A DNA stretch of 64,000 nt from Paracraurococcus lichenis (GTDB lineage Bacteria > Pseudomonadota > Alphaproteobacteria > Acetobacterales > Acetobacteraceae), in contig NZ_JAUTWS010000004.1 in assembly GCF_030657435.1 (NCBI RefSeq), positions 1 through 64,000 of the forward strand, read 5' to 3'. The translations under genes were made by a program, and so were the position numbers. Shown one piece after another: positions 17,341 to 26,274 of this stretch. The notes beneath the pieces were generated by a model. It was not told the origin of the DNA, searched no databases, and saw nothing but the letters and a program-made list of their open reading frames with translations. How positions within the stretch are numbered: position 1 is the stretch's first letter; the number at the start of each line of letters is the position of its first letter.

Positions 17341-18321
17341 ATGGTGACCCGCGCCATCATCGCCGGCTGCGGCGGCTACCTGCCGGACCGCGTGGTCACC
17401 AACGACGCGCTCGCCGAGGCCTTCGGCATCGAGACCTCGGATGCCTGGATCGTGGAGCGGACCGGCATCCGCCAGCGCCATATCGCGGCGCCGGGGGAGA
17501 CCGCGTCCTCGATGGGCGCGGCGGCGGCGCGGCAGGCGTTGGAGCGCGCCGGCGTCCCGGGCGCGGAGGTGGACTGCATCATCGTCGCGACCGCGACGCC
17601 GAACAGCGCCTTCCCCGCGACCGCGGTGCGCATCCAGGCGGCGATCGGCTCGACCCGCGGCTTCGCCTTCGACGTCTCGGCCGCCTGCACCGGCTTCGTC
17701 TATGCCCTCGGCGTCGCGGACGCGATGATCCGCTGCGGCCAGGCGCGCTGCGCCCTGGTGATCGGGACCGAGGTCTTCTCCCGCATCCTCGACTGGACCG
17801 ACCGCGGCACCTGCGTGCTGTTCGGCGACGGCGCCGGCGCGGTGCTGCTGATGGCGGGGGAGGGGCGCGGCGACGCGACGGATCGCGGCATCCTCTCGAC
17901 CCACCTGCATTCCGACGGCCGGCACGGCGACATCCTGCTGGTCGATGGCGGGCCCGGCTCGAACGGCGAATGCGGCAAACTGCGCATGGCGGGCAAGGAG
18001 GTCTTCCGCCACGCCGTCTCCAAGCTCGCCGCCGTGGTGGACGAGGCGCTGGCCGCCAATGGCCTCGCCCAGTCCGACGTCCGCTGGCTGATCCCGCACC
18101 AGGCCAATGCCCGCATCATCGATGCCATGGGCAAGAAGCTCGGCCTGCCGAAGGAGCGGGTGGTGGTGACGGTGGACCGCCACGCCAATACTTCGGCCGC
18201 CTCCATCCCGCTGGCCCTGGCCGAGGCCGCCGGCCGCGGCTGGATCGAGCGCGGCGACCTGATGGTGCTGGAAGGCATCGGCGGCGGCCTGACCTGGGGC
18301 GCGACGCTGGCGCGCTTCTGA
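17341..18321 (+). CDS. fabH: Beta-ketoacyl-ACP synthase III
   Basis: FabH condenses acetyl-CoA with malonyl-ACP to start type II fatty acid synthesis. The 326-residue protein has the full triad: Cys116 in AACTGF, His253 in PHQAN and Asn283 in HANTSAAS. Length and spacing are canonical. The stop codon is followed after one base by three 63-bp hairpin repeats, which probably form its transcript end. Confidence 0.97.
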   Translation: MVTRAIIAGCGGYLPDRVVTNDALAEAFGIETSDAWIVERTGIRQRHIAAPGETASSMGAAAARQALERAGVPGAEVDCIIVATATPNSAFPATAVRIQAAIGSTRGFAFDVSAACTGFVYALGVADAMIRCGQARCALVIGTEVFSRILDWTDRGTCVLFGDGAGAVLLMAGEGRGDATDRGILSTHLHSDGRHGDILLVDGGPGSNGECGKLRMAGKEVFRHAVSKLAAVVDEALAANGLAQSDVRWLIPHQANARIIDAMGKKLGLPKERVVVTVDRHANTSAASIPLALAEAAGRGWIERGDLMVLEGIGGGLTWGATLARF

Positions 18322-18322
18322 G

Positions 18323-18511
18323 GCGTGGCGATGACCGAAGGGCCGGATGGCCCGGAGGTCTGAATCGGCCCGCCCGACATACAAGGCGTGCCGATGACCG
18401 AAGGGCCGGATGGCCCGGAGGTCTGAATCGGCCCGCCCGACATACAAGGCGTGCCGATGACCGCAGGGCCGGATGGCCCGGAGGTCTGAATCGGCTCGCC
18501 CAACATACAAG
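18323..18511. repeat. Three tandem 63-bp palindromic repeats after fabH
   Basis: Copies begin at 18323, 18386 and 18449 with an exact 63-bp period and a few substitutions each. Each unit folds as CCGAT-GACC-GAA-GGGCC, loop GGAT, then GGCCC-GGA-GGTC-TGA-ATCGG, followed by a conserved tail CGCCCGACATACAAG. The array begins one base after the fabH stop. A related array follows folE, and a diverged one lies between epmB and epmA. The layout resembles REP-type elements. No RAYT transposase is in the window. Confidence 0.93.
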
Positions 18512-18538
18512 GCGCCTCGCCCCCTGGCGCGCCGCCGC

Positions 18539-20437
18539 TCAGGCGGCCGCGGTGGCCTGCGCCGCTGCCGAGGCGGCCGTCCGGAGCATCTCCCGCGCCG
18601 CCTCGCCCGGGACCGGCCGGCCGAAGAGATAGCCCTGCGCCTCGGTGCAGCCATCGGCGCGCAGCCGCTCGAACTGCTCGCGCGTCTCCACCCCCTCCGC
18701 CGTGGTCCGCATGCCGAGGCTGCCGCCGAGGCCCGAGATCGCCCGCACGATCGCCCGCGCATCGCCCCGCTTGCCGATGTCCCGCACGAAGGACTGGTCG
18801 ATCTTGATCTTGTCGAAGGGGAAGCTGCGGAGATAGCCGAGCGAGGAATAGCCGGTCCCGAAATCATCCATCGAGATCCGCACGCCGAGGCCGCGCAGGC
18901 GGTGCAGGATGGCCATAGTGGTGATGTTGTCCTGCAGCATGATGGACTCCGTCACCTCGATCTCGAGCCGCGTCGCGGGCAGGCCGGCCGCGGCCAGCGC
19001 CTCCGCCACCGCGTCGACCAGGCGCGGCGTGCCGAACTGCACGGCCGAGACGTTCACCGCGACGGACACCCCGCCGGGCCAGGACGCCGCCTCCCGGCAG
19101 GCCTCCCGCAGCACCCATTCGCCGAGCGGGAGGATGAGCCCCGTCTCCTCGGCGAGCGGGATGAACTCGCCCGGCGGGATCAGGCCGCGCTCGGGGTGCT
19201 GCCAGCGCAGCAGCGCCTCGAAGCCGGTGATGCGGCCGGAGGCGACCTCGACCAGCGGCTGATAATGCAGGCTGAACTGCCCGGCCGCCAGCGCCTGGCG
19301 CAGGTCGAGCTCGAGCCGCCGGCGTTGCTGCATGCGCGCGTCCATCTCCGCCTCGAAGAAGCGCCAGGTGCCGCGCCCCTCCGCCTTGGCGCGATGCAGC
19401 GCGAGGTCGGCCGCCTTCAGCAGGATGTCGGGCGCGCCGCCATCGGCCGGGGCGAGGGCGATGCCGATGCTGGTGCCGACGACGACCTGATGGCCCTCGA
19501 TCTCGTAGGGCTCGCTCAGCGTGGCGATCAGCCGGCGGGCGAGCGCCGTGGCCGCGGAGGGCTGCGCCGCCATGGTCTGGATGACGGCGAACTCGTCGCC
19601 GCCGAGGCGCACGACCGTGTCCGTCTCCCGCAACTGGGCGCGCAGGCGGGCGGTGACGGCCCGCAGCAGCCCGTCGCCGACGGGGTGGCCGAGCGTGTCG
19701 TTCACCGCCTTGAACCGGTCGAGGTCGAGGACGAGCACGGCGAACTCCTCCCCGCGCTGGCAGCGGGCGAGCGCCTCCTCCATCCGGCCATGGAGCTGGG
19801 CGCGGTTCGGCAGGCCGGTCAGCGCGTCGTGCCGCGCCATGTGCTCGATCCGCGCCTCGGCCTCGCGCCGCTCGGTCACGTCCTGGAAGGTGAGGATGCA
19901 GCCGCCGCCCTCCAGCCCCCGGCCGGAGACGGCGAGGATGCGGCCGCCGCGCACCTCCTCGACATCGAGGCTGGCGCCCGGGGCGAAGATCCGCCGGCGC
20001 GCGGCATAGACCCGGTCGGCGCTCCGCTCCGGGAAATGGCCGGCGGCGATGCAGGCCGCGACCGCCTCGCGATAGGTCATGCCGACCCGCAGCGTGCCGG
20101 GCGCCAGGCCGAGCACGGCGTTCAGCCGCTCGTTCGCCACGACCAGCCGCTCCTCGGCGTCGTACATGGCGAGGCCGAGGGCCATGTTGTCCATCGCCGC
20201 CACGAAGCGGGCATTCTGCGTCCGGAGCTCGCGCACCAGCGCCTCCTGCCGGCCATTGGCCGCCTCCAGCGCCTCGGCCATCAGGGCCATGGCGCGCTCG
20301 GCGCGGCGGCGGTCGCGCTCGGCCGCCTCATAGGCGGCGCCGACCAGCAGGCCGAGCCGGGCGATGTCCACGACTCCATCGGGACCGGTCGCCCGGGCGA
20401 GCTGGCGGGCGAATTGGCGGTGCGGCGAGCCCGGCAT
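18539..20437 (-). CDS. PAS-GGDEF-EAL protein, cyclic-di-GMP turnover
   Basis: A 632-residue cytosolic signalling protein. A coiled-coil-like N-terminus (about 35-75) leads into a PAS domain (about 75-190), a GGDEF domain with intact GGDEF at 279-283 and an inhibitory RxxD site (RETD, 270-273), and an EAL domain with EALLRW (407-412) and DDFGTGYSSL. Both catalytic signatures look intact, so it could make and degrade cyclic-di-GMP; the net activity cannot be read. There are no membrane segments. ATG 20437 is favoured because the longer start (20560) adds low-complexity sequence. Confidence 0.92.
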   Translation of the reverse strand: MPGSPHRQFARQLARATGPDGVVDIARLGLLVGAAYEAAERDRRRAERAMALMAEALEAANGRQEALVRELRTQNARFVAAMDNMALGLAMYDAEERLVVANERLNAVLGLAPGTLRVGMTYREAVAACIAAGHFPERSADRVYAARRRIFAPGASLDVEEVRGGRILAVSGRGLEGGGCILTFQDVTERREAEARIEHMARHDALTGLPNRAQLHGRMEEALARCQRGEEFAVLVLDLDRFKAVNDTLGHPVGDGLLRAVTARLRAQLRETDTVVRLGGDEFAVIQTMAAQPSAATALARRLIATLSEPYEIEGHQVVVGTSIGIALAPADGGAPDILLKAADLALHRAKAEGRGTWRFFEAEMDARMQQRRRLELDLRQALAAGQFSLHYQPLVEVASGRITGFEALLRWQHPERGLIPPGEFIPLAEETGLILPLGEWVLREACREAASWPGGVSVAVNVSAVQFGTPRLVDAVAEALAAAGLPATRLEIEVTESIMLQDNITTMAILHRLRGLGVRISMDDFGTGYSSLGYLRSFPFDKIKIDQSFVRDIGKRGDARAIVRAISGLGGSLGMRTTAEGVETREQFERLRADGCTEAQGYLFGRPVPGEAAREMLRTAASAAAQATAAA

Positions 20438-20740
20438 CAGCCCCGCACCTGCCGCGCCCTGGCATGGCGGACGAGCCCGACCGTGCCGCCCGCAGGCGGC
20501 CCCTGCCAGCCGCCGGCCGGGGCCCAGATCGATTCCTCGCACCGCATGCGCCATCTCCACCCGGTCGCGGATGCAACCGGGAGGTCAGGATCACCCGAAT
20601 CCTATAAGCAGCGGTTAGCACCGTCGCCCGGATGCCACGGTGTGGCAGGCCTGCGGGCCACTCCGGCAGGCCGTGCTTGACCGCCCGAACCGATGCGGGT
20701 TTCCTTGGCGCGAGAAGGGTTTGCGGGAACCAGTTACGGC
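20438..20740. other. Divergent upstream region of the GGDEF/EAL gene and ihfA
   Basis: About 300 bp without a supported gene. It should hold promoters for both divergent genes. A less GC-rich stretch around 20585-20620 (with CCTATAAGC) could contain a -10 element, but no convincing promoter pair or operator could be fixed by eye. Confidence 0.5.
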
Positions 20741-21055
20741 ATGAACACGCTGACGCGTGCCGGCCTCGCCGAGGCGATCTACAGCCAGGTCGGGCTGTCG
20801 CGGAACGAATCCGCGGCGCTGCTCGAGGCTGTGCTGGAACGCATGGCCGCGTCGCTCGAAGCCGGGCAGGCGGTGAAGATCTCCGCCTTCGGCACCTTCC
20901 TGGTGCGGCAGAAGGGCCAGCGCGTGGGGCGCAATCCCAAGACGGGGGTGGAGGTGCCGATCCTGCCCCGCAAGGTGCTGTCCTTCCGCCCTTCCCAGGT
21001 GCTCAAGGCCCGCATCAACGGCCAGGCGGTGCCGCATGGGGATGAGGAGGCGTGA
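20741..21055 (+). CDS. ihfA: Integration host factor alpha subunit
   Basis: IHF alpha forms a heterodimer with IHF beta and bends DNA. The 104-residue protein shows the HU/IHF fold: [19 protein letters not shown], then the [21 protein letters not shown] arm with the GRNPKTG tip, and [11 protein letters not shown] at the end. ATG 20741 gives the standard family start; an upstream ATG at 20693 would add an unusual leader. Placement after fabH and before a MerR gene is the usual alphaproteobacterial order, here with the GGDEF/EAL gene inserted. Confidence 0.95.
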   Translation: MNTLTRAGLAEAIYSQVGLSRNESAALLEAVLERMAASLEAGQAVKISAFGTFLVRQKGQRVGRNPKTGVEVPILPRKVLSFRPSQVLKARINGQAVPHGDEEA

Positions 21056-21089
21056 GGCGGCCTGACCGCCTGCCACGACCGGGCCGGGC

Positions 21090-21491
21090 ATGAGCGACGA
21101 TCCCGCCGATCCCGGGCCGCCGCGCCCCCGCAAGGCGCCGACGGCCTTCCGCACCATCTCCGAGGTGGCGGACGACCTGCACATCCCGCAGCACGTGCTG
21201 CGGTTCTGGGAAACCAAGTTTCCCCAACTCAAGCCGCTCAAGCGGGGCGGCGGCCGGCGCTACTACCGGCCGGAGGACATCGCGCTGCTCCGGCGCATCT
21301 CCGATCTCCTCTATACCCAGGGCTATACCATCAAGGGCGTGCAGCGCCTGCTGCGGGAAGGCGGGCTGGCCGAGGGTGAGCATGCCGAGCTGCCGCTGGG
21401 CGAGCCGGAGCATCCGCCGGGCAGCGTGCGGGCGGTGCTGGAGGAGCTCGAGGACCTGGCCGAGGAGCTGCACGCGCTGGCCGGGCGCTGA
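21090..21491 (+). CDS. MerR family transcriptional regulator
   Basis: A 133-residue protein with a MerR-type winged helix (about 15-85): [25 protein letters not shown], the [19 protein letters not shown] wing and [16 protein letters not shown]. The C-terminal part is short and acidic, with no effector-binding or metal cysteines, as in the regulator that regularly follows ihfA in this class. The target is unknown. It starts 34 bp after ihfA and is probably co-transcribed. Confidence 0.93.
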   Translation: MSDDPADPGPPRPRKAPTAFRTISEVADDLHIPQHVLRFWETKFPQLKPLKRGGGRRYYRPEDIALLRRISDLLYTQGYTIKGVQRLLREGGLAEGEHAELPLGEPEHPPGSVRAVLEELEDLAEELHALAGR

Positions 21492-21539
21492 GGTGGCGAC
21501 GTCGATCCCGGCGCGGTAGCATTGCTGCAGGAGGTGCCC

Positions 21540-21791
21540 ATGGCCGAAATCGGGACCGTCCCTGTGACCATCCGCATGTCGCCGGAGCGGCGTGACGCTC
21601 TGGACGACTTGGCGCGGCGGCTCGAGCGCGACCGGAGCGAGTTGGTGGACGAGGCCGTGGCCGAGTTCATCGACGCCCGTCTCGGTTGGGCCGCGCATCT
21701 GCAGGCCGGGCTGCAGGAGGCCGAGGCCGGTGACATCGCGACCGAGGTGGAGGTTGCGGCCGCCTTCGCACCGCGTGCCAAGCGGGATTGA
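21540..21791 (+). CDS. Ribbon-helix-helix antitoxin, ParD-like
   Basis: An 83-residue protein with an N-terminal ribbon-helix-helix: VPVTIRMSPERRDALDDLA then RSELVDEAVAEFIDAR. The C-terminal region (LQAGLQEAEAGDIATEVEV) has the usual toxin-wrapping pattern. A strong ribosome-binding site GCAGGAGG precedes ATG 21540. The downstream toxin start overlaps its stop. Such antitoxins normally repress their own operon, so an operator is expected in 21492-21539. Confidence 0.85.
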   Translation: MAEIGTVPVTIRMSPERRDALDDLARRLERDRSELVDEAVAEFIDARLGWAAHLQAGLQEAEAGDIATEVEVAAAFAPRAKRD

Positions 21792-22114
21792 TCACGGTCG
21801 CATTCGCCCGGCGCGCGCTCGCCGACCTCAGGCTGTTGCGGGCGTTCATTATCGCGGGCCACCCGGACGGGCAGGCGGCGGGCGAGCGGCTGGCCGATGC
21901 GATGGCGGCGCGGCTGGCGCGGGCGATCGAGGCGCTGCGCGAGTTCCCGCGCATGGGGCAGCCGGGCGATATTCCCGATACGCGGGAGATCACGGTCCCT
22001 GGTCCCACCCGCCGGCTGACCTGCCGGGTGGGCTATCGGCCGGACGGTGACCGTGTGACCGTGCTCGGCATCACCTGGGGCGGCCGGCATTTCACCGCTG
22101 CCGACGGCGAATAG
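21788..22114 (+). CDS. RelE/ParE-type toxin
   Basis: A 108-residue RelE/ParE-fold toxin paired with the preceding antitoxin. The pattern [18 protein letters not shown], an Arg-rich helix with [14 protein letters not shown], and the C-terminal [24 protein letters not shown] match the family, though the final strand ends GGRHF rather than HGARD. The start is a TTG that overlaps the antitoxin stop as TTGA, implying translation coupled to the antitoxin and kept low. ParE members poison gyrase while RelE members cut mRNA; which applies is not clear. Confidence 0.8.
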   Translation: MITVAFARRALADLRLLRAFIIAGHPDGQAAGERLADAMAARLARAIEALREFPRMGQPGDIPDTREITVPGPTRRLTCRVGYRPDGDRVTVLGITWGGRHFTAADGE

Positions 22115-22178
22115 GCGACGGGCGGCATACGCGCGCGCCCGCCATGCGTTGCCACCAGGACAGCCAGGGGAGGACCCG

Positions 22179-22787
22179 ATGCCCGCCAAGCCGCTCGCCG
22201 AACAGCCGGTGCCGCCCGACCGCCCGTCCCGCGCCGAAGCCGAGGCCGCCGTCCGCACCCTGCTCCGCTGGGCCGGCGACGACCCGCACCGCGAGGGGCT
22301 GCTGGACACGCCCAAGCGGGTGGTGAAGGCCTATGAGGAATTCTTCGCCGGCTACGGCATCGACCCGGTCGCGGTGCTGGAGCGCACCTTCGCCGAGACC
22401 GAAGGCTATGACGAGATCGTCCTGCTGAAGGACATCCGGCTCGAGAGCTATTGCGAGCACCACATGGTGCCGATCATCGGCGTCGCGCATGTCGCCTACC
22501 TGCCGGCGCAGCGCGTGGTCGGCATCAGCAAGCTGGCGCGGGTGGTGCACGCCTATGCCAAGCGGCTGCAGATCCAGGAGAAGCTGACGGCGCAGATCGC
22601 CAATACCATCGAGGCGGTGCTGCAGCCGCGCGGCGTCGCCGTGGTGATCGAGAGCGAGCACCAGTGCATGACGACGCGCGGCGTGCACCAGCACGGCGCC
22701 AGCATGGTCACCAGCCGCATGCTCGGCGTCTTCCGCGACGATGCCAATACGCGGCGGGAGCTGATGGCGCTGATCGGGAAGGGGTGA
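22179..22787 (+). CDS. folE: GTP cyclohydrolase I
   Basis: FolE converts GTP to dihydroneopterin triphosphate, the first step of tetrahydrofolate synthesis. The 202-residue protein has the zinc ligands Cys92 and His95 in YCEHHMVP and Cys163 in HQCMTTRGV, with the RLQIQEKLT segment intact. An AGGGGAGG ribosome-binding site precedes ATG 22179, which rules out the ATG at 22149. Hairpin repeats begin one base after the stop. It is a type IA enzyme and does not supply the missing GTP cyclohydrolase II activity of the rib operon. Confidence 0.96.
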   Translation: MPAKPLAEQPVPPDRPSRAEAEAAVRTLLRWAGDDPHREGLLDTPKRVVKAYEEFFAGYGIDPVAVLERTFAETEGYDEIVLLKDIRLESYCEHHMVPIIGVAHVAYLPAQRVVGISKLARVVHAYAKRLQIQEKLTAQIANTIEAVLQPRGVAVVIESEHQCMTTRGVHQHGASMVTSRMLGVFRDDANTRRELMALIGKG

Positions 22788-22788
22788 G

Positions 22789-22992
22789 GCGTGCCGATGA
22801 CCGAAGGGCCGGAGGGGTCCCCACGAAGCGGCGCTTTTTGGGGTACCCCGGATGGCCCGGAGGTCTGAATCGGCTCGCCCAACATACAAGGCGTGCCGAT
22901 GACCGAAGGGCCGGAGGGGTCCCCACGAAGCGGCGCTTCGTGGGGCGCCCCGGATGGCCCGGAGGTCTGAACCGGCCCGCCCGACATACAAG
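22789..22992. repeat. Two tandem hairpin repeats with 39-bp stem insert after folE
   Basis: Two 102-bp copies (22789-22890, 22891-22992) equal the 63-bp unit seen after fabH plus a 39-bp block placed exactly in its hairpin loop. In the second copy the block is itself a near-perfect hairpin (CCCCACGAAGCG, one base, CGCTTCGTGGGG) flanked by GGGG and CCCC, so it extends the original stem. In the first copy this stem has decayed (CGCTTTTTGGGG). The array starts one base after the folE stop, as at fabH. Confidence 0.93.
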
Positions 22993-23061
22993 GCGGCCCG
23001 GCCCGGCCCGCCCGGACGCCGGGGGAATCCCTCCCCCGCCGGAGCGGGGGAGGGGAGGCCG

Positions 23062-24330
23062 TCACGCCGAGGCGCGCAGTCCCGTCAGGTGGCCCTCGGA
23101 CTGCAGCACCGGCGTCCAGGCCTCGATCAGCCGCTTGTAGGCGCGGCCGACGTTGCGGATGTTGCGGTCGAGGTCGTAGAGGCCGCGCGGGTGGACGTCG
23201 CCCCGCTTCTCCCGCAGCGCGCTGTGCCAGTCGATCTGGTCGTTCAGCGAATACCAGGTGAAGCCCAGCATCGGCAGGCCTTCCTGCCGCAGGCGCATGA
23301 TCCCGGACCACTGCTTCCACAGCCAGCGCTCGGCCTCGTCGCCGCGCGGGCCCTCGTCCATGTTGGTCTCGGTATGCATGATCGGCAGACCGTAGCGGGC
23401 GTAGTAGTCGCGCGTGACGGTGTCGTAGCCGAAGACCTCGTCGGCGCGGCGGCAATGGCCCTCGCCGTTGATGAGGTGCTCGTTGGTGATGTACCAGTCG
23501 TTGCCCATCACGCAGTGCCGGCGCAGCTCCCGGCCGCGCATGAAGAAGGCGTATTCCTCCCGCGGCATGCCGTTGTCCATGAGGTACTCGTACATTGAGG
23601 AGCAGACGCGCCGGCCGTAGTTGAGGTCCAGCGTGAGGAAGCGCTCGGCGTTGCGGTGCTCGGCATGCGGCAGGGCGCGCGGGCATTCGGGGTGGAAATG
23701 CTCGGTCGATTCCGACTGGATGAAGACGGCGTCCGGCCGGACCTCGAGGATCGCGCGCATCGCCAGCACATTGGCGCGGACGACGTTGCGGATGGCGGTG
23801 ACATAGCTGCGGTCGTCGGTCCGACGCTCGTTCCACCAGCCGTACTTGGCGCTGAAGACCGCGGTGATGAACATCTCGTTCACCGGGGTATAGAGCTGCA
23901 CCCAGGGGAAGCGGGCCGCGAATTCCCGGGCATAGTCGGCGAAGAGCGCGGGGAAGTCGGGGTTCTGGAAGTCGCCGATGAAGTCCGGCACGCCGAAATG
24001 GCAGAGATCGACGATCGGCAGGATGCCGAGGCGGCGGAGCTCGGGGAAGCTCTCGTCGGCGAAGGACCAGTCGTGCCGGCCGGATTCGCGCATGGTGGAG
24101 TAGAGCTGCGGCCCGTAGCGGAGCGCGTTGCAGCCGATCTCCCGGGTCAGCAGCAGGTCGTCCCGCCAGCGGTCGTAATGCCGGCACTCGATCATCTGGT
24201 CGCGCCGGATGCGGCTCCCGTCCGGGCCCAGGATGGTGGGCGCGCTGTTCTCGATGCCGGTGGCGAAGAGGAAGCCGTGGTCGGCGAGGGCGGGCAGCAG
24301 CACGGGCGCGGGCGAGAGGGCGTCCAGCAT
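23062..24330 (-). CDS. Glycoside hydrolase family 1-like protein
   Basis: A 422-residue (beta/alpha)8 protein resembling GH1 beta-glycosidases. Acid/base Glu152 lies in YTPVNEMF, corresponding to the family TxNEP motif with Pro replaced, and nucleophile Glu321 in MHTETN, corresponding to the ITENG motif. There is no signal peptide, so it should be cytosolic. The motif deviations suggest a distant GH1 subgroup; substrate is unknown. ATG 24330 follows an AT-richer promoter-like stretch; starts at 24408 and 24495 give unlikely leaders. It is divergent from the AtzH-like gene. Confidence 0.75.
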   Translation of the reverse strand: MLDALSPAPVLLPALADHGFLFATGIENSAPTILGPDGSRIRRDQMIECRHYDRWRDDLLLTREIGCNALRYGPQLYSTMRESGRHDWSFADESFPELRRLGILPIVDLCHFGVPDFIGDFQNPDFPALFADYAREFAARFPWVQLYTPVNEMFITAVFSAKYGWWNERRTDDRSYVTAIRNVVRANVLAMRAILEVRPDAVFIQSESTEHFHPECPRALPHAEHRNAERFLTLDLNYGRRVCSSMYEYLMDNGMPREEYAFFMRGRELRRHCVMGNDWYITNEHLINGEGHCRRADEVFGYDTVTRDYYARYGLPIMHTETNMDEGPRGDEAERWLWKQWSGIMRLRQEGLPMLGFTWYSLNDQIDWHSALREKRGDVHPRGLYDLDRNIRNVGRAYKRLIEAWTPVLQSEGHLTGLRASA

Positions 24331-24493
24331 CAAATCGGGTCCCAGGGAAATGTGACGCCAAATTGTATTCAGTATTTTGTGAGCGAAGGCATGTGAACTC
24401 GCTGTCATCTTTTGCCCGCCGCTCCCGCCCGGGCCGGCTTTGCGGCCCGTCGCTGCCGCGGCATCCTCGGCCCGATCCCAGGAGTCTTGCCGC

Positions 24494-24898
24494 ATGCAGA
24501 TCGACGACCCGGCGGTGATCGCCGAGGCGCGCGCCGTCTTCGACCGCTACGAGCGCGCCATCGCCGAGAACGACACCGCTGTGCTGGACGACAGCTTCTG
24601 GGCGGATCCGCGCACGGTGCGCTTCGGCACCACCGAGATCCTCTACGGCATCGACGCCATCCGCGCCTTCCGCGCCGGCGTCGCCCGCTACGCCCCGCGC
24701 GCCATCCGCCGCGTCCACATCACCAGCTTCGGCCGGGACTTCGCCTGCACCCACCTGGAATACCAGCGCACCGACAGCGGCCTCATCGGGCGGGAGACCA
24801 AGATCATGGTCCGCCTGCCCGATATCGGCTGGAAGGTCGTCTCGGCGCATGTCTCGCTGCTGGCCGGGGCCGATCCCGGCCGGGTGCAGAAGGCGTGA
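24494..24898 (+). CDS. AtzH-like (DUF3225) SnoaL-fold protein
   Basis: A 134-residue cystatin/SnoaL-fold protein of the AtzH-like type. Family segments are ALLDDSFW-like VLDDSFWADPRTVRFG, LYGIDAIRAFR, and VHITSFGRDFACTHLEY with RETKIMVRLPDIGWKVVSAHVS. Relatives accompany amidase or deaminase genes; the present partner is an FAD oxidoreductase whose GTG start overlaps this stop by 4 bp. Its role, enzymatic or accessory, is unresolved. Confidence 0.8.
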   Translation: MQIDDPAVIAEARAVFDRYERAIAENDTAVLDDSFWADPRTVRFGTTEILYGIDAIRAFRAGVARYAPRAIRRVHITSFGRDFACTHLEYQRTDSGLIGRETKIMVRLPDIGWKVVSAHVSLLAGADPGRVQKA

Positions 24899-26157
24899 CC
24901 ACCCACAGCGTCGTCATCGGCGCCGGCATCGTCGGCGCCTGCACCGCCCTCGCCCTGCTGAAGGAGGGGCACCGCGTCACCATCCTCGAGCCCGGCCCGC
25001 CGGGTGGCGAGCAGGCGGCGAGCTACGGCAATGGCTGCTGGCTCAGCCCCATGTCGGTCATCCCGCCGGCGGTGCCGGGGCTGTGGCGGAAGGTGCCGGG
25101 CTTCATCGCCGACCCGCTCGGGCCGCTCGCCATCCGCTGGACCTACCTGCCGCGCGCCCTGCCGTGGCTGGCGCGCTACCTGCTCTCGGGCTGGACGGAG
25201 GGGCGCGTCGCGCGCACCGCGGTGGCGCTGCGCGCCATCCTGCGCGACGCCCCGGCGCTGCACGCGGCGCTGGCCGAAGAGGCCGGCGTTGGCTCGCTGA
25301 TCGAGCGCACCGGCCTGATGTATGTCTATCCCTCCCGCGCCGAGTTCGCGCAGGAGGCGATGGCTTGGCGCATCCGCCGCCAGGTCGGGATCGAGTGGCT
25401 CGAACTCTCGGCCGAGGAATTGCGCCAGCGCGAGCCGGCGCTCGACCGGCGCTATGGCTTCGCCGCGCTGGTCGAGGAGGGCGGGCATTGCCGCGATCCC
25501 GGCGCCTATGTCGCGGCGCTGGTCGCGCTCGCCGAATCGCAGGGCGCGCAACGGGTCGCCGCGCGCGCCACCGGCTTCCGCCTCGAAGGCGGCCGGCTGC
25601 GCGCGGTGCGGACGGCAGAGGGCGAGATCGCCGCCGACCGCGCCGTCATCAGCGCCGGCGCGCATTCGAAGGCGCTCGCCGCCGCCGCCGGCGACCGCGT
25701 TCCGCTCGAGACCGAGCGGGGCTACCACGCCATGATCGAGGATCCCGGCACCGGCCCGCGCACGCCGCTGATGCCCTCCGACGGCAAGATGTCGATCACC
25801 TGGACGAATCGCGGGCTGCGCTGCGCCGGTCAGGTGGAGATCGCCGGCCTCGCCGCCGCGCCGAACTGGAAGCGGGCCGAAATTCTTCGCGACCACCTGC
25901 TGCGCAGCTTCCCCGGCCTGCCGCGCGACCTGCCGGCGGAGCGGGTGAAGCTCTGGATGGGGCACCGTCCCAGCATGCCGGACGGGCTGCCCTGCATCGG
26001 GCCGTCGCGCGCCACCTCCGACATCGTCCATGCCTTCGGCCATGGTCATGTCGGACTTGTGGCGGGGCCGCGGACGGCGCGGCTGGTCGCGCAGATGCTC
26101 TGCGGCCGCGCGCCGGAGGTCGATCCGCGCCCCTTCGATCCCCGTCGTTTCGCTTGA
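24895..26157 (+). CDS. FAD-dependent D-amino-acid dehydrogenase-like oxidoreductase
   Basis: A 420-residue DAO-fold flavoprotein. The N-terminal dinucleotide motif is VIGAGIVGA (7-15), followed by an LEPGPPGGEQAASYGNG region that binds the FAD diphosphate in DadA-like enzymes. The C-terminal GHRPSMPDGLPCIGPS and HAFGHGHVGLVAGP segments are typical of DadA. GTG 24895 overlaps the preceding stop as GTGA, indicating translational coupling with the AtzH-like gene. The substrate is probably an amino acid or amine; the exact one is unknown. Confidence 0.87.
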   Translation: MTTHSVVIGAGIVGACTALALLKEGHRVTILEPGPPGGEQAASYGNGCWLSPMSVIPPAVPGLWRKVPGFIADPLGPLAIRWTYLPRALPWLARYLLSGWTEGRVARTAVALRAILRDAPALHAALAEEAGVGSLIERTGLMYVYPSRAEFAQEAMAWRIRRQVGIEWLELSAEELRQREPALDRRYGFAALVEEGGHCRDPGAYVAALVALAESQGAQRVAARATGFRLEGGRLRAVRTAEGEIAADRAVISAGAHSKALAAAAGDRVPLETERGYHAMIEDPGTGPRTPLMPSDGKMSITWTNRGLRCAGQVEIAGLAAAPNWKRAEILRDHLLRSFPGLPRDLPAERVKLWMGHRPSMPDGLPCIGPSRATSDIVHAFGHGHVGLVAGPRTARLVAQMLCGRAPEVDPRPFDPRRFA

Positions 26158-26274
26158 TTTCGCGCTCGCTTTAGGGCCGGTGCGGTGTCATGCTCTCAGT
26201 TGGCGGCCCTGCATTCCCGTCGGGTCGTGCCACACGAGCTACGGAACTATCATCAAGTGCCTTCCGATACTGAC

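Noticed and set aside
18325..18510. Tandem repeats considered as a CRISPR array
   Set aside because: The whole 63-bp period is conserved with no unique spacers, and each unit is a hairpin. No cas genes are present.
18473..20680. 735-residue plus-strand frame opposite the GGDEF/EAL gene
   Set aside because: It starts within hairpin repeats and runs antisense to a gene with all catalytic motifs. Composition is that of a GC shadow.
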